Below are positions 6,274-14,292 of a stretch of 64,000 bases of DNA, in pieces (within the stretch, counting starts at the first letter, position 1; the number at the start of each line of letters is the position of its first letter). Under the pieces are notes generated by a model. It searched no databases and was not told the origin of the DNA. It saw only the letters and a list, made by a program, of their open reading frames with translations. A program made the translations under genes and the position numbers. This DNA is from JACVRN01 sp036403815 (GTDB lineage: Bacteria; Acidobacteriota; Blastocatellia; Pyrinomonadales; Pyrinomonadaceae). The DNA lies in contig DASWQH010000012.1 of NCBI GenBank assembly GCA_036403815.1, forward strand, positions 62,001 through 126,000. Direction: 5' to 3'.

Positions 6274-8895
6274 ATGGCAAACTTCGTCGCCGATACTGCA
6301 CGCGATCAACTTCTTGAACGGCCACTACCGAACAGTGCCGAAGCCGAGCGCGCCATCCTCGGCTCCGTCGTGCTGGACAACGGGCTTGTGAGCCAGGCCA
6401 TAGAGCTGCTCAGGCCGGAAGATTTCTACGTACCCAGTCACCGCCGCATCTTCCTTGCCATGATCGCTCTCTTTGAGCGCGGCAGTGAGATTAATCCTAT
6501 TCTCCTGGGCGAAGAGCTGCGCCGCGAAGGCGAGCTGGAAGCGGTCGGCGGCGTCACCTTCATCACAAATCTAACGTACGGGCTTCCGCGTTTCACCAAC
6601 ATCGCGCACTACGCCAAGATTGTCCGCGACAAATCTGTTCTCAGACAACTCATCAAGGCGACGAATAAGATAACCAGCGAGGCACTCGAAGAAGAGGACG
6701 AGGCGGAAGTCATACTAGACCACGCCGAGCAGATGATCTTCGCACTGGCGGACGAGCGCACACGACAGGGCTTCGCGCACGTCAAGCCGGTCGCAGACCA
6801 CATCCTGGAAAAAGTTCAGGAGATGGCCGGTCGCACGGCCATGCTCACAGGTCTTACCACAGGCTTCAACGAGCTAGACACTATGACATCGGGTCTACAG
6901 CCCGCAGACCTCATCGTCGTCGCGGCCCGCCCGTCAATGGGCAAGTGCCTGGCTTACGATAGCGAGATAGTTCTATCGGACGGAAGCATCAGTACCATCG
7001 AAGAGCTTTACCGTGCCCGCAAGGCCGAGTTGCTCACATTAGCATCTGATTTCAAGTTCAAGCGCGCGCGTCCGAGCCATTTCGTAGACGACGGCATAAA
7101 GCCTGTCTTTCGCGTAACGACACGTCTTGGGCGTACTGTTGAGACCACGCTTTCACATCCTTTCTTAACAGTTGACGGCTGGAAACCGCTTCTCCAGTTA
7201 AATGTCGGCGAGCGCATTGCCGTTCCGCGCATCATCAATGTTTTTGGCGAAAGCATCATGCGCGATTGCGAGGTGAAGCTTCTAGCTTATCTAATTGGCG
7301 ATGGCGGCTTAACGGGCGCTTCACCTGTTTTTACTGTCGGCAAGCCAGCTCTTCAGGAAGATTTTGAAGATGCTGTGAAGGAGTTCGGCGGTGTTGAAGC
7401 GATTCCTGCTAACGGCCAGGATCGCACCTTCTCATTACGCGTGCGCAAAGTCGGCGGTCGCAGCAATAAACCTAATCCGCTTACCCTGTGGTTGAAAGAA
7501 CTGGGTGTTTATGGCTGTAAGAGCAGCGAAAAATTTATTCCTGCAAAGGTCTTCAGGCTCAAGCGCCCGTATCTGTCGCTCTTTCTCAACCGACTATTTG
7601 CGACTGATGGTTGGGCATGCGTCCTGAGTTCCGGGCAGTCACAGCTTGGCTACGCTTCGACGAGCGTTCGATTGGCGCGTCAGATTCAGCACCTGCTCCT
7701 GCGCTTCGGCGTCACCGCTACGCTTAAGCGACGTTCTGTTAAATATAAAGATGGACGTAGGACTGCGTGGCAACTGGATATTACAGACGCCCGCTCGATT
7801 AAAACCTTCATTGGCGAGATTGGAATCTTCTGTAAGGTAAAGGCTCTCTCATCTGTTCTGCTCGCGCTGTCAAACAAAAGGTATCAGACGAACCGCGATT
7901 TGATACCCGTAGGAGTCTGGCCGCAGATTGCTAAGATGAAGGGCATAGAATCATGGGCGTCGCTGGCGCGCAGGGCTGGAATACGTGGCTACACGAATAT
8001 ACATGTGGGCGAGCGAGCGCTCTCCCGCGAAAGACTGTTTGTACTAGCCGCTGCGCTGGACAGCGCTTCACTCAACCAATTGGCCGAAAGCGAGGTTTAC
8101 TGGGACGAGATTGTCGTTATTGAACCAGTCGGTGACAAGCAAGTGTATGATCTAACCATCCCTGACACACATAATTTTGTCGCCAATGATGTCTGTGTTC
8201 ACAACACAAGTTTCGCATTAACGGTCGCGCAGAACGCGGCGCTGCACGCGCAGGCTGTGGTGGGTGTGTTCTCGCTTGAGATGTCCAAGGAATCGCTCGT
8301 CATGCGTATGCTTTGTTCCGAGGGACACGTTGACGCGCATCGCTTCCGCACAGGCTTTCTGTCGCGCGATGAGTGGGGACGACTCGCGGGCGCGCTCGGC
8401 AGGCTTGCCGAGACGAAGATTTATATTGATGACACTCCAGGCATCTCCGTGCTTGAGATGAGAGCCAAGGCGCGCCGCCTTGCAGCCGAGCAGAAGAAAC
8501 TTGATTTAATCATAGTGGATTATCTTCAACTGATGTCCGGCTCGTCGCGGCGCACGGAATCGCGCCAGCAGGAGGTCTCGCAGATTTCGCGTGAATTGAA
8601 GGGGCTGGCGAAAGAGTTGAACGTGCCCCTCATAGCCCTCTCGCAGTTATCGCGTGCCCCCGAATCCCGCACAGATCATCGCCCGCAGCTTGCAGACCTA
8701 CGCGAATCCGGGGCGATTGAGCAGGATGCGGATGTGGTTGCATTCATCTATCGTGAGGAGCAGTACAATCGCACGGAAGAGAACGCAGGGATTGCAGAGA
8801 TACTGGTTTCCAAACAGCGCAACGGCCCGACCGGGATGGTAAAGCTGGCCTTCCTCAAAGAGTTCACAAGGTTCGAGAACATGTGGCGAGAGTAG
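6274..8895 (+). CDS. dnaB: Replicative DNA helicase DnaB carrying an in-frame intein
   Basis: 873 residues; removing residues 225-644 leaves 453, a normal DnaB. Extein N-terminal domain (about 15-110, NSAEAERAILGSVVLDN), linker, then RecA-type ATPase: Walker A is ARPSMGK | TSFAL, cut by the intein after the Lys. Downstream are FSLEMSKESLVMRML, Walker B LIIVDYLQLM, ELNVPLIALSQLSR, DLRESGAIEQDADV and the C-terminal ISKQRNGPTG-like SKQRNGPTGMV. Unwinds DNA at the replication fork as a hexamer. No good SD. Without splicing the ATP-binding loop is interrupted, so helicase activity should depend on splicing. Confidence 0.97.
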   Translation: MANFVADTARDQLLERPLPNSAEAERAILGSVVLDNGLVSQAIELLRPEDFYVPSHRRIFLAMIALFERGSEINPILLGEELRREGELEAVGGVTFITNLTYGLPRFTNIAHYAKIVRDKSVLRQLIKATNKITSEALEEEDEAEVILDHAEQMIFALADERTRQGFAHVKPVADHILEKVQEMAGRTAMLTGLTTGFNELDTMTSGLQPADLIVVAARPSMGKCLAYDSEIVLSDGSISTIEELYRARKAELLTLASDFKFKRARPSHFVDDGIKPVFRVTTRLGRTVETTLSHPFLTVDGWKPLLQLNVGERIAVPRIINVFGESIMRDCEVKLLAYLIGDGGLTGASPVFTVGKPALQEDFEDAVKEFGGVEAIPANGQDRTFSLRVRKVGGRSNKPNPLTLWLKELGVYGCKSSEKFIPAKVFRLKRPYLSLFLNRLFATDGWACVLSSGQSQLGYASTSVRLARQIQHLLLRFGVTATLKRRSVKYKDGRRTAWQLDITDARSIKTFIGEIGIFCKVKALSSVLLALSNKRYQTNRDLIPVGVWPQIAKMKGIESWASLARRAGIRGYTNIHVGERALSRERLFVLAAALDSASLNQLAESEVYWDEIVVIEPVGDKQVYDLTIPDTHNFVANDVCVHNTSFALTVAQNAALHAQAVVGVFSLEMSKESLVMRMLCSEGHVDAHRFRTGFLSRDEWGRLAGALGRLAETKIYIDDTPGISVLEMRAKARRLAAEQKKLDLIIVDYLQLMSGSSRRTESRQQEVSQISRELKGLAKELNVPLIALSQLSRAPESRTDHRPQLADLRESGAIEQDADVVAFIYREEQYNRTEENAGIAEILVSKQRNGPTGMVKLAFLKEFTRFENMWRE
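6946..8205 (+). mobile_element. DnaB intein with LAGLIDADG homing endonuclease
   Basis: 420 residues inserted in the DnaB P-loop. Begins with Cys1 (block A: CLAYDSEIVLSDGSISTIEE), has block B with T-x-x-H (VETTLSHPFLTVDGWKPL), an endonuclease region with two LAGLIDADG-like helices (LLAYLIGDGG near residue 335 and LFATDGWA near 440 of the whole ORF), and ends with block F VYDLTIPDTHNFVAN and block G VCVHN. The terminal His-Asn and the extein +1 Thr are all splice-competent residues, so it looks active. Its third-position GC appears lower than in the flanking extein. A small helical domain lies between the endonuclease and block F. Confidence 0.95.
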
Positions 8896-8928
8896 AGGGC
8901 TTTGAAGACTTAGTTTGTTTCACTGGTT

Positions 8929-10113
8929 ATGCCTGAAGACAAAAGGGATGATGTAGAGGCCGCAGGGGACGTAGAGCCGTTTGCGCAGCGGCCTACCTGG
9001 GCGGAGATAAATCTTCAGGCGCTCGCCGAAAACTTCCAACAGGTGCGTGCGCGCCTCAACTCCGAAGTAAAAATCATGGCGGTCGTGAAGGCCGATGCTT
9101 ACGGGCACGGGGCGGCGGAGTGTGCGCGGCGTATGGCACAGGAAGGAGCAGACTGGTTCGGCGTGGCGCTGCCCGAAGAGGGAATCGAGTTAAGAGAAGC
9201 GGGCATCACACAGCCCATACTGTGCCTGGGCGGCTTCTGGGCTGGACAGGAGCAGGCTTGCATTCAACATAAACTGGTTCCGGTCGTCTATCGCCCGGAC
9301 ATGATCGAAGCTCTTGACCGCGCGGCGCGTGATGCGGGCATCGTCGTTGACGCGCATCTGAAGATTGATACAGGCATGGGACGGCTCGGCGTGCGTTATG
9401 ACAGTGCGGTGGAGTTCGTTGATGCGATTCGTGATTACAGGAATGTGCGCATTGACGGTTTAATGACCCACTTCGCTTCGGCTGACGACCCTCATCAGGA
9501 ATGCTTCACACAGGATCAGCTCTCTCGTTTTCGTGAAGCGGTGAACGCCTTGCGCGCGCGCGGGCTGAAGCCCACCTATGAAGACTGTGCCAACTCTGCT
9601 GCGACAGCAGCTTACCCTGCATCGTGGGGCAACATGGTCAGGCCGGGCGGAGTCCTTTACGGATTGTGGCGCGACATACTGCCGCCTCTGGATGAGCCTT
9701 TAAGATTGCGTCCCGTTATGTCTCTTCATTCGCGCATCATGCTGTTGAAGTGGGTGCGCAGGGGCGAAACGCTCGGCTACGGCTGCACGTTCGAGGCTTC
9801 GCGTGACACGCTGGTCGCAACCTTGCCCATAGGCTATAACGACGGCTACGCGCGCGCTCTCTCGAATCGCGGGCGCGTGATTGTGCGCGGCAGTTATGCA
9901 GCGGTCGTGGGGCGCATCTCTATGGATTTGACGCTCGTAGATGTGACGGACTTGCCCGGTGTAAGGCTTAACGACCGCGTGACACTGCTCGGCGAAGAAG
10001 GCGAGCTAACGATTCCAGCCGAGGATGTAGCCAAAACCGTCGGCACGCTCTCCTACGAAATCACCTGCGGCATCAGCAATCGCGTCCCGCGCGTTTTTAT
10101 GCCTGCCGGGTAA
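8929..10113 (+). CDS. alr: Alanine racemase
   Basis: 394 residues. PLP enzyme that makes D-Ala for peptidoglycan. PLP Lys is in IMAVVKADAYGHGA (about residue 48); the second catalytic base Tyr is in RGETLGYGCTFEA; GRISMDLTLVDVT and LIDTGMGRLGVR-like KIDTGMGRLGVR are present. It has a slightly longer acidic N-terminus than many. 33 bases after dnaB, a common arrangement. A weak hairpin GCACGC/GCGTGC (10122-10150) follows. Confidence 0.96.
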   Translation: MPEDKRDDVEAAGDVEPFAQRPTWAEINLQALAENFQQVRARLNSEVKIMAVVKADAYGHGAAECARRMAQEGADWFGVALPEEGIELREAGITQPILCLGGFWAGQEQACIQHKLVPVVYRPDMIEALDRAARDAGIVVDAHLKIDTGMGRLGVRYDSAVEFVDAIRDYRNVRIDGLMTHFASADDPHQECFTQDQLSRFREAVNALRARGLKPTYEDCANSAATAAYPASWGNMVRPGGVLYGLWRDILPPLDEPLRLRPVMSLHSRIMLLKWVRRGETLGYGCTFEASRDTLVATLPIGYNDGYARALSNRGRVIVRGSYAAVVGRISMDLTLVDVTDLPGVRLNDRVTLLGEEGELTIPAEDVAKTVGTLSYEITCGISNRVPRVFMPAG

Positions 10114-10162
10114 GAAAAGAAGCACGCGTTTGTACAAAACTTCTGCGTGCCTCCTTTCTGCT

Positions 10163-10410
10163 CAGAAGCCGTTTGAAAAAGCAGATTCCCTTCAGTCCCG
10201 TCAGGGACGATTGATAATAGCCCAGTGCTTCAGCACTGGGGATAAGGTATGAAAAATGAAGTTGAGTCCCGTTAAGGACGACTGAAATCTCTTCTGGATT
10301 TATTCAGTCGTCCCTACGGGACTCAACTCTTTTTGTGCCTGCTGTTCCCAGCCATAAATGGCTGGGCTATTATCAATCGTCCCTACAGGACTTTCCAAAA
10401 CAGCTTCTCA
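10163..10410. repeat. Class A palindromic element, copy 1
   Basis: Composite palindrome in the 323-base gap between convergent alr and the TonB gene. Outer arms AGAAGCCGTTT / AAAACAGCTTCT. Each half carries GTCCCGTCAGGGACGAT, then GATAATAGCCCAG with a small hairpin CCAGTGC-TTC-AGCACTGG, then a second GTCCC...GGACGACTGAA core; the right half repeats these in reverse order and complement (TTCAGTCGTCCCTACGGGAC, GGGCTATTATCAATCGTCCC). Six small hairpins can fold within one large one. Confidence 0.88.
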
Positions 10411-10436
10411 GACTGTCCTATGTGTTTTCCTGTCGC

Positions 10437-11258
10437 TTATCTGCGAAGAATAAAGTTGAATGTGATTATCCCTTTCGCTTTGACGGGCTGTTGCGAGAGC
10501 AGCGTTGGCGTAAAGCGGGCGCGGGCAGCCGCTCTTTCGGCCTCCTGTCTCAAAAGCGTATTGCCGCTGGTGGCGCGTGCCGTCATGACGCGTCCGGTTT
10601 CATCTATCAGAATATCTACTGTAACCACGCCTTCTATGCCTGCGGCTTTAGCGAGTGGCGGGTAGACGGGTTCGGGCAGACTGATGGCGCGGCTATTAGC
10701 AACTCCTATGTTTGCTACCCTCTTTTCCGGCGTCTCCTGCTTCTTAGTAGCGGGTGGTGCATCATCTTTAAGAATGCCGTCGCCGCCATTCTTGCCTGTG
10801 TCGGATGAGTCGCCTCCTCCGCCTCCATCTACTCCAAATGGATTTCCTCTGCCGGGGTCAAAAGTTCTGCCGGTGCCGTCGGAAAGCTGGGGCGGCGTTT
10901 GCATGGTTGCTGACTGGGCTGTGCCGGAGATTTTTGTTAAGTCAGTTGAAACGTTAGATGGAGTGTTCTTGATTAAACCGCCTGTGCTGCGCTGGCCTCC
11001 AGTGTTAACTGGAGCGGCGGGCGTGTTTGCTCTGAGGGGGCGCTGCACCTCCCTCGGCTTAGTCACTTCAATGTCGGGTGGAACGAGTGCGACCAGTTCA
11101 AGATTCTGATCGTCTATGTGCGCCTCATAAGCGTAAACGCCTACGACGCCTGTTGCTATCAGGACGAGAGTGTAAGCGGCCATCGTGGCTAGAAAAAATA
11201 TGCCTTTGCGTTTGAGTTCCCCTTTGTGCAAGTCGGATTCGACCAGATGCGAAAACAT
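10437..11258 (-). CDS. TonB-family energy transducer protein
   Basis: 273 residues from ATG 11258, chosen because AGGGAGAGA lies just upstream; a further in-frame ATG at 11309 has no SD. One transmembrane helix near residues 20-42 (FFLATMAAYTLVLIATGVVGVY), a Pro/Thr/Gly-rich periplasmic linker (about 60-190), and a C-terminal TonB domain (about 195-273: PEPVYPPLAKAAGIEGVVTVDI, ARFTPTL, GIITFNFILRR). This family couples the proton-motive force to outer-membrane receptors or acts in multi-TonB systems. No ExbB/ExbD or receptor adjoins it, so its partner is unknown. The N-terminus (MFSHLVESDLHKGELKRKG) resembles that of acidobacterial transducers. Confidence 0.85.
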   Translation of the reverse strand: MFSHLVESDLHKGELKRKGIFFLATMAAYTLVLIATGVVGVYAYEAHIDDQNLELVALVPPDIEVTKPREVQRPLRANTPAAPVNTGGQRSTGGLIKNTPSNVSTDLTKISGTAQSATMQTPPQLSDGTGRTFDPGRGNPFGVDGGGGGDSSDTGKNGGDGILKDDAPPATKKQETPEKRVANIGVANSRAISLPEPVYPPLAKAAGIEGVVTVDILIDETGRVMTARATSGNTLLRQEAERAAARARFTPTLLSQQPVKAKGIITFNFILRR

Positions 11259-11408
11259 TTCTATCTCTCCCTTTTCAGCCGGTGCCACGGTTGGGTCAAA
11301 GGGGAGCATTACGCTCTACATGCTTAGACAACGCCGCGCCCCATCTTGTTCCAGGAAAGTTTTCATCAAAGTGATTGACTACGGGATTGAGTGTAGAGAG
11401 GATTGATC

Positions 11409-11508
11409 TTCACCACAGAGACACAGAGGACACGAGAGGCTTCACAGAGAGTTGAGTGATACTCAAGCCTCCGTGCCCCCTCTGTGTTCTCTGTGTCTCC
11501 GTGGTGAA
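11409..11508 (+). repeat. Foldback 6, CACAGAG-type inverted repeat
   Basis: Left arm TTCACCACAGAGACACAGAGG through GAGTTGAG; right arm CTCAAGCC...CTCTGTGTCTCCGTGGTGAA. Units are CACAGAGA/CACAGAGGA (8-9 bases). It lies in the 376-base gap between the divergent TonB gene and the ferritin gene; the rest of that gap shows no further gene. Confidence 0.85.
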
Positions 11509-11634
11509 AACCAACTATCATCGCACTCTACTTCAATCTGAATGGATACACTCCTCTTTATCTGTACAATCACTCAGGAAATCCTTTACGATGATGCCCG
11601 TCGTCGAGAGAATAATCTGGAGGAATACAAAACA

Positions 11635-11946
11635 GTGGCAACAAGCTCAGAATGGCATGAGAATTATGCGGAGATGAGCGAGGAAGCGCTCAATTTTTCG
11701 CGCGCCGTCAAATCCGTGCAGGAAGAACTCGAAGCCGTTGACTGGTATAATCAACGCGCGCAGGCTACACGTGACGAACAGTTGCGCCGCATCCTTGAGC
11801 ACAACCGGGACGAAGAGATAGAGCACGCCATGATGGGGCTTGAATACCTGCGCCGCATTAATCCTGTCTTCGACAAACACATGCGCACGTATCTCTTCAC
11901 CGAAGACGACATCGTAGAAGTTGAGAAGAAGACTGAAGACGATTAA
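11635..11946 (+). CDS. Encapsulated-ferritin (EncFtn) family protein
   Basis: 103 residues from GTG 11635 (GGAGG at 11619-11623); the open frame extends 31 codons upstream with no family resemblance. The core EELEAVDWYNQRAQATRDE and HNRDEEIEHAMMGLEYLRR, ending RTYLFTED, matches the two-helix EncFtn ferritin-like family, which forms a decameric annular ferroxidase normally packed in an encapsulin shell. Iron ligands expected in the family (Glu of EELEA, Glu and His of DEEIEHAMM, plus the WY pair) are all present. The tail after LFTEDD (IVEVEKKTEDD) is short and acidic and not an obvious encapsulin-targeting peptide. No shell gene is nearby; glutamate dehydrogenase follows. Confidence 0.88.
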   Translation: MATSSEWHENYAEMSEEALNFSRAVKSVQEELEAVDWYNQRAQATRDEQLRRILEHNRDEEIEHAMMGLEYLRRINPVFDKHMRTYLFTEDDIVEVEKKTEDD

Positions 11947-12026
11947 GAGCAGGGATGAGAAAGGCAGGGATGAGGAATGAAGTAAAGAAAACATATTCTT
12001 ATTTCATCCCTCATCCCTGCTTTGCT
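11946..12026 (+). repeat. Foldback 7, inverted repeat between EncFtn and gdhA
   Basis: Left arm GCAGGGATGA...GCAGGGATGAGGAATGAA; right arm TTTCATCCCTCATCCCTGC. Units AGGGATG, AGGAATG. Centre GTAAAGAAAA...TTCTTATT. A separate SD (AGAGGA) precedes gdhA. Confidence 0.82.
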
Positions 12027-12058
12027 GACGGCTCACTTTTAACTAGAGGATAGATTCC

Positions 12059-13330
12059 ATGACCACACCTGTACACGCTCTGGCAGAAGAACTCAATCCC
12101 TTCGAGATTGCCAAGCAGCAGTTCGACCGCGCCGCGGATTATCTTGAGCTAGACCAGTCTATGCGTAATGTCTTGAGGAACGCCAAGCGCCAGTTGATCG
12201 TCTCCATCCCTGTCAAGATGGACGGGGGCGACATACAGGTCTTCGAGGGCTATCGCGTGCAGCACAACATAGCGCGCGGCCCTGCGAAGGGCGGCATACG
12301 CTATCATCCGAACGTCACGCTCGACGAAGTCAAAGCGCTCGCCGCGTGGATGACATGGAAGTGCGCCACGGTCGGCATTCCTTACGGCGGCGGCAAGGGC
12401 GGCGTGATCTGCGATCCCAAGAGTCTTTCGCATAACGAGCTGGAGCGATTAACGCGCCGCTACGCCTTCGAGATTGCGCCCATCATTGGCCCTGACCGTG
12501 ACATCCCCGCGCCGGACGTTTACACAGACGAGCAGACGATGGCATGGATTATGGACACCATCTCGATGGTGCGCGGGCAAACAGAGCTTGGCGTAGTCAC
12601 CGGGAAACCAATCTCGCTCGGCGGCTCGCAGGGTCGCCATGAGGCTACAGCGCGCGGCTGTCTCTACACGCTGCGCGAGGCTTGCCGCGTCAAAGGCATC
12701 AACCTTCGCGGCTCGCGTGTCGCCGTTCACGGCTTCGGAAATGCAGGCGCGAATATCGCTCGATTGGTCGCAGCAGACGGAGCGCGTGTGGTCGCCGCCT
12801 GCGATTCAAGGACTGGAGTCTTTGCAGAGAACGGTCTGGATGTAGAATCTGCGCTGCGTCACAAGAAGGAGACAGGCTCTTTGCGCGGGCTGGCTAATGC
12901 CAAAGAGATTCCGTGCGAAGCTGTACTCGAAGCCGAATGCGATATTCTTCTGCCGTCGGCGCTCGAAAACAGCATCACGCTCTCGAACGTCGAATTCGTG
13001 AAGGCGAGCATCATAGCGGAGCTTGCAAATGGCCCGACCACACCGGGCGCAGACCGCGTGCTGGCAGATGAGGGAGTCTTCCTTGTCCCGGACATTCTAG
13101 CTAATGCAGGCGGAGTCACCGTCAGCTACTACGAATGGGTACAAGACCTCTACTCGTATTTCTGGACGGAGAGTCAGATTAACGAAACGCTTGAGCAGAC
13201 CATGCGCGCAGCCTTTCGCTCCGTACACGAAACGGCTATGCGTCATCACACGGACATGCGCACCGGGGCTTATATCCTCGCCGTCGAGCGCGTGGCCGAA
13301 GCGACACGAGTGCGCGGCATCTTTCCGTAA
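12059..13330 (+). CDS. gdhA: Glu/Leu/Phe/Val dehydrogenase, probably glutamate dehydrogenase
   Basis: 423 residues, normal for hexameric GDH. Interconverts glutamate and 2-oxoglutarate plus ammonia. Motifs: FEGYRVQHNIARGPAKGGIR (substrate Lys), MTWKCATVGIPYGGGKGG (catalytic Lys region), IPAPDVYTDEQTMAWIMD, TGKPISLGGSQGRHEATARG and the dinucleotide fold VAVHGFGNAGANIA. After the GxGNxG strand an Asp is in VAACDS, which usually favours NAD. SD AGAGGA. The ArsC-like gene follows at 16 bases, so they are probably co-transcribed. Confidence 0.93.
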   Translation: MTTPVHALAEELNPFEIAKQQFDRAADYLELDQSMRNVLRNAKRQLIVSIPVKMDGGDIQVFEGYRVQHNIARGPAKGGIRYHPNVTLDEVKALAAWMTWKCATVGIPYGGGKGGVICDPKSLSHNELERLTRRYAFEIAPIIGPDRDIPAPDVYTDEQTMAWIMDTISMVRGQTELGVVTGKPISLGGSQGRHEATARGCLYTLREACRVKGINLRGSRVAVHGFGNAGANIARLVAADGARVVAACDSRTGVFAENGLDVESALRHKKETGSLRGLANAKEIPCEAVLEAECDILLPSALENSITLSNVEFVKASIIAELANGPTTPGADRVLADEGVFLVPDILANAGGVTVSYYEWVQDLYSYFWTESQINETLEQTMRAAFRSVHETAMRHHTDMRTGAYILAVERVAEATRVRGIFP

Positions 13331-13346
13331 TCGTGAGGGAGAAGAG

Positions 13347-13703
13347 ATGGCAGACAAAATCACTGTTTACGAAAAGCCTACCTGCTCGAAGTGCCGCGAG
13401 ATGGACAAACTGCTCCGTGACCGCGGCTTCAATTTCGAGAAAGTCAACTACTACATAGAGCCGCTGACGGAAAAGAAGCTGCGCGAGCTTTTGAAGAAGA
13501 TGAAGCTTAAGCCGCGTGACATTCTTCGCACGAGCGAAGCCGTCTACAAAGAGTTGGGATTAGGCAAGCGCGAAGTTTCCGACGATGAATTGATTGCTCT
13601 CATGATAGAGCATCCGGATTTGATTCAACGCCCGATTGTAGAGCGGGGCAGCCGCGCCGTGCTTGGCCGTCCCGTGGAAAACGTCAAGCCGCTTTTGGAA
13701 TAA
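13347..13703 (+). CDS. ArsC/Spx-family thioredoxin-fold protein
   Basis: 118 residues from ATG 13347 with GGGAGAAGAG upstream; the longer frame into gdhA is spurious. N-terminal TVYEKPTCSKCREMDKLL places a CxxC at the ArsC/Spx active site; RDILRTSEAVYKELGL and LIQRPIVERGSRAVLGRP (with the conserved RPI Arg) are family marks. Glutaredoxin-dependent arsenate reductases have this fold, but the CxxC and lack of arsenic genes nearby make a general redox role equally possible. Confidence 0.85.
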   Translation: MADKITVYEKPTCSKCREMDKLLRDRGFNFEKVNYYIEPLTEKKLRELLKKMKLKPRDILRTSEAVYKELGLGKREVSDDELIALMIEHPDLIQRPIVERGSRAVLGRPVENVKPLLE

Positions 13704-13782
13704 AGGACGTGAGTGGAAGGCGGATTGAGGCTCACCGCCGCAGACGCTGAGGGACGCGCAAGACGCGCAGAGGATGAGCACA

Positions 13783-13858
13783 GGTCAGTACCGCCTGCGG
13801 TCGCGGGCGGGTTTTGACACAGCTTGAGACCCGCCCGCTACCGCAGGCGGTACTGACT
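13783..13858. repeat. Class C palindrome, copy 1
   Basis: GGTCAGTACCGCCTGCGG...GGGCGGGT and its complement ACCCGCCCGCTACCGCAGG...TACTGAC. The loop is about 20 bases. Abuts the 21-bp tandem array. Same sequence recurs at 39812, 46654 and 49329. Confidence 0.9.
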
Positions 13859-14236
13859 AAAACCGATGCTTTCAGGTGATATATGAACATTTCCGCGTGT
13901 GAAATGGCGGTTTTCACCTGTTGAATGGGGACTTTCAGCCGTAACATGGCGTCTGCCGCGTGTAAAATGACAACTTTTGCGTGTGAAATGGCGTCTGTCG
14001 CTTGTAACATGACAACTTTTGTCTGTGAAATGACAGATTTTGTAAGTGAAATGGGAACTTTCGCGTGTGACATGGCAACTTTCAGATGTGAAATGGCAAG
14101 TTTCGCGTGTTAAATGGCGTCTGTCGGGCGTGAAATGGCGATTTTCAGTTGGTGCATGAGGGATTTCGCAGGTGAAATGAAGACTTTTTGCCGTTAAATG
14201 GGCGATTCTCGGCTATAAACGAAGATTTTACCCTGC
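13859..14236 (+). repeat. 21-bp degenerate tandem array (about 18 units)
   Basis: Eighteen consecutive 21-base units with no gaps, consensus GAAATGGCAACTTTCGCGTG plus T. ATG at unit positions 4-6 is nearly invariant, the T-rich 12-14 and terminal GT are strong; other columns vary. Unit starts run 13859, 13880, 13901 and on to 14216. Because 21 is a multiple of three, reading frames through it stay open (heptad peptides such as MTTFACE on +), but no start signal or family resemblance supports a protein. Ends 57 bases before radA. With class C copy 1 it fills the 589-base gap. Confidence 0.9.
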
Positions 14237-14292
14237 CTGAAGCATCTAATCACTTACAGTTTTATTAGTATACAAGGGGAATTAAAAGAGTT

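Noticed and set aside
11542..11634. Longer start for the EncFtn protein
   Set aside because: The first 31 codons match nothing in the family; GTG 11635 gives the normal length.
13732..14073. 113-residue minus-strand open frame with heptad repeats
   Set aside because: Openness is a result of the 21-base period; no SD or start context; repeat degeneracy does not favour synonymous positions.
13859..14236. CRISPR array
   Set aside because: Units are contiguous at a strict 21-base period with no spacers and much unit-to-unit variation; no cas genes in the window.
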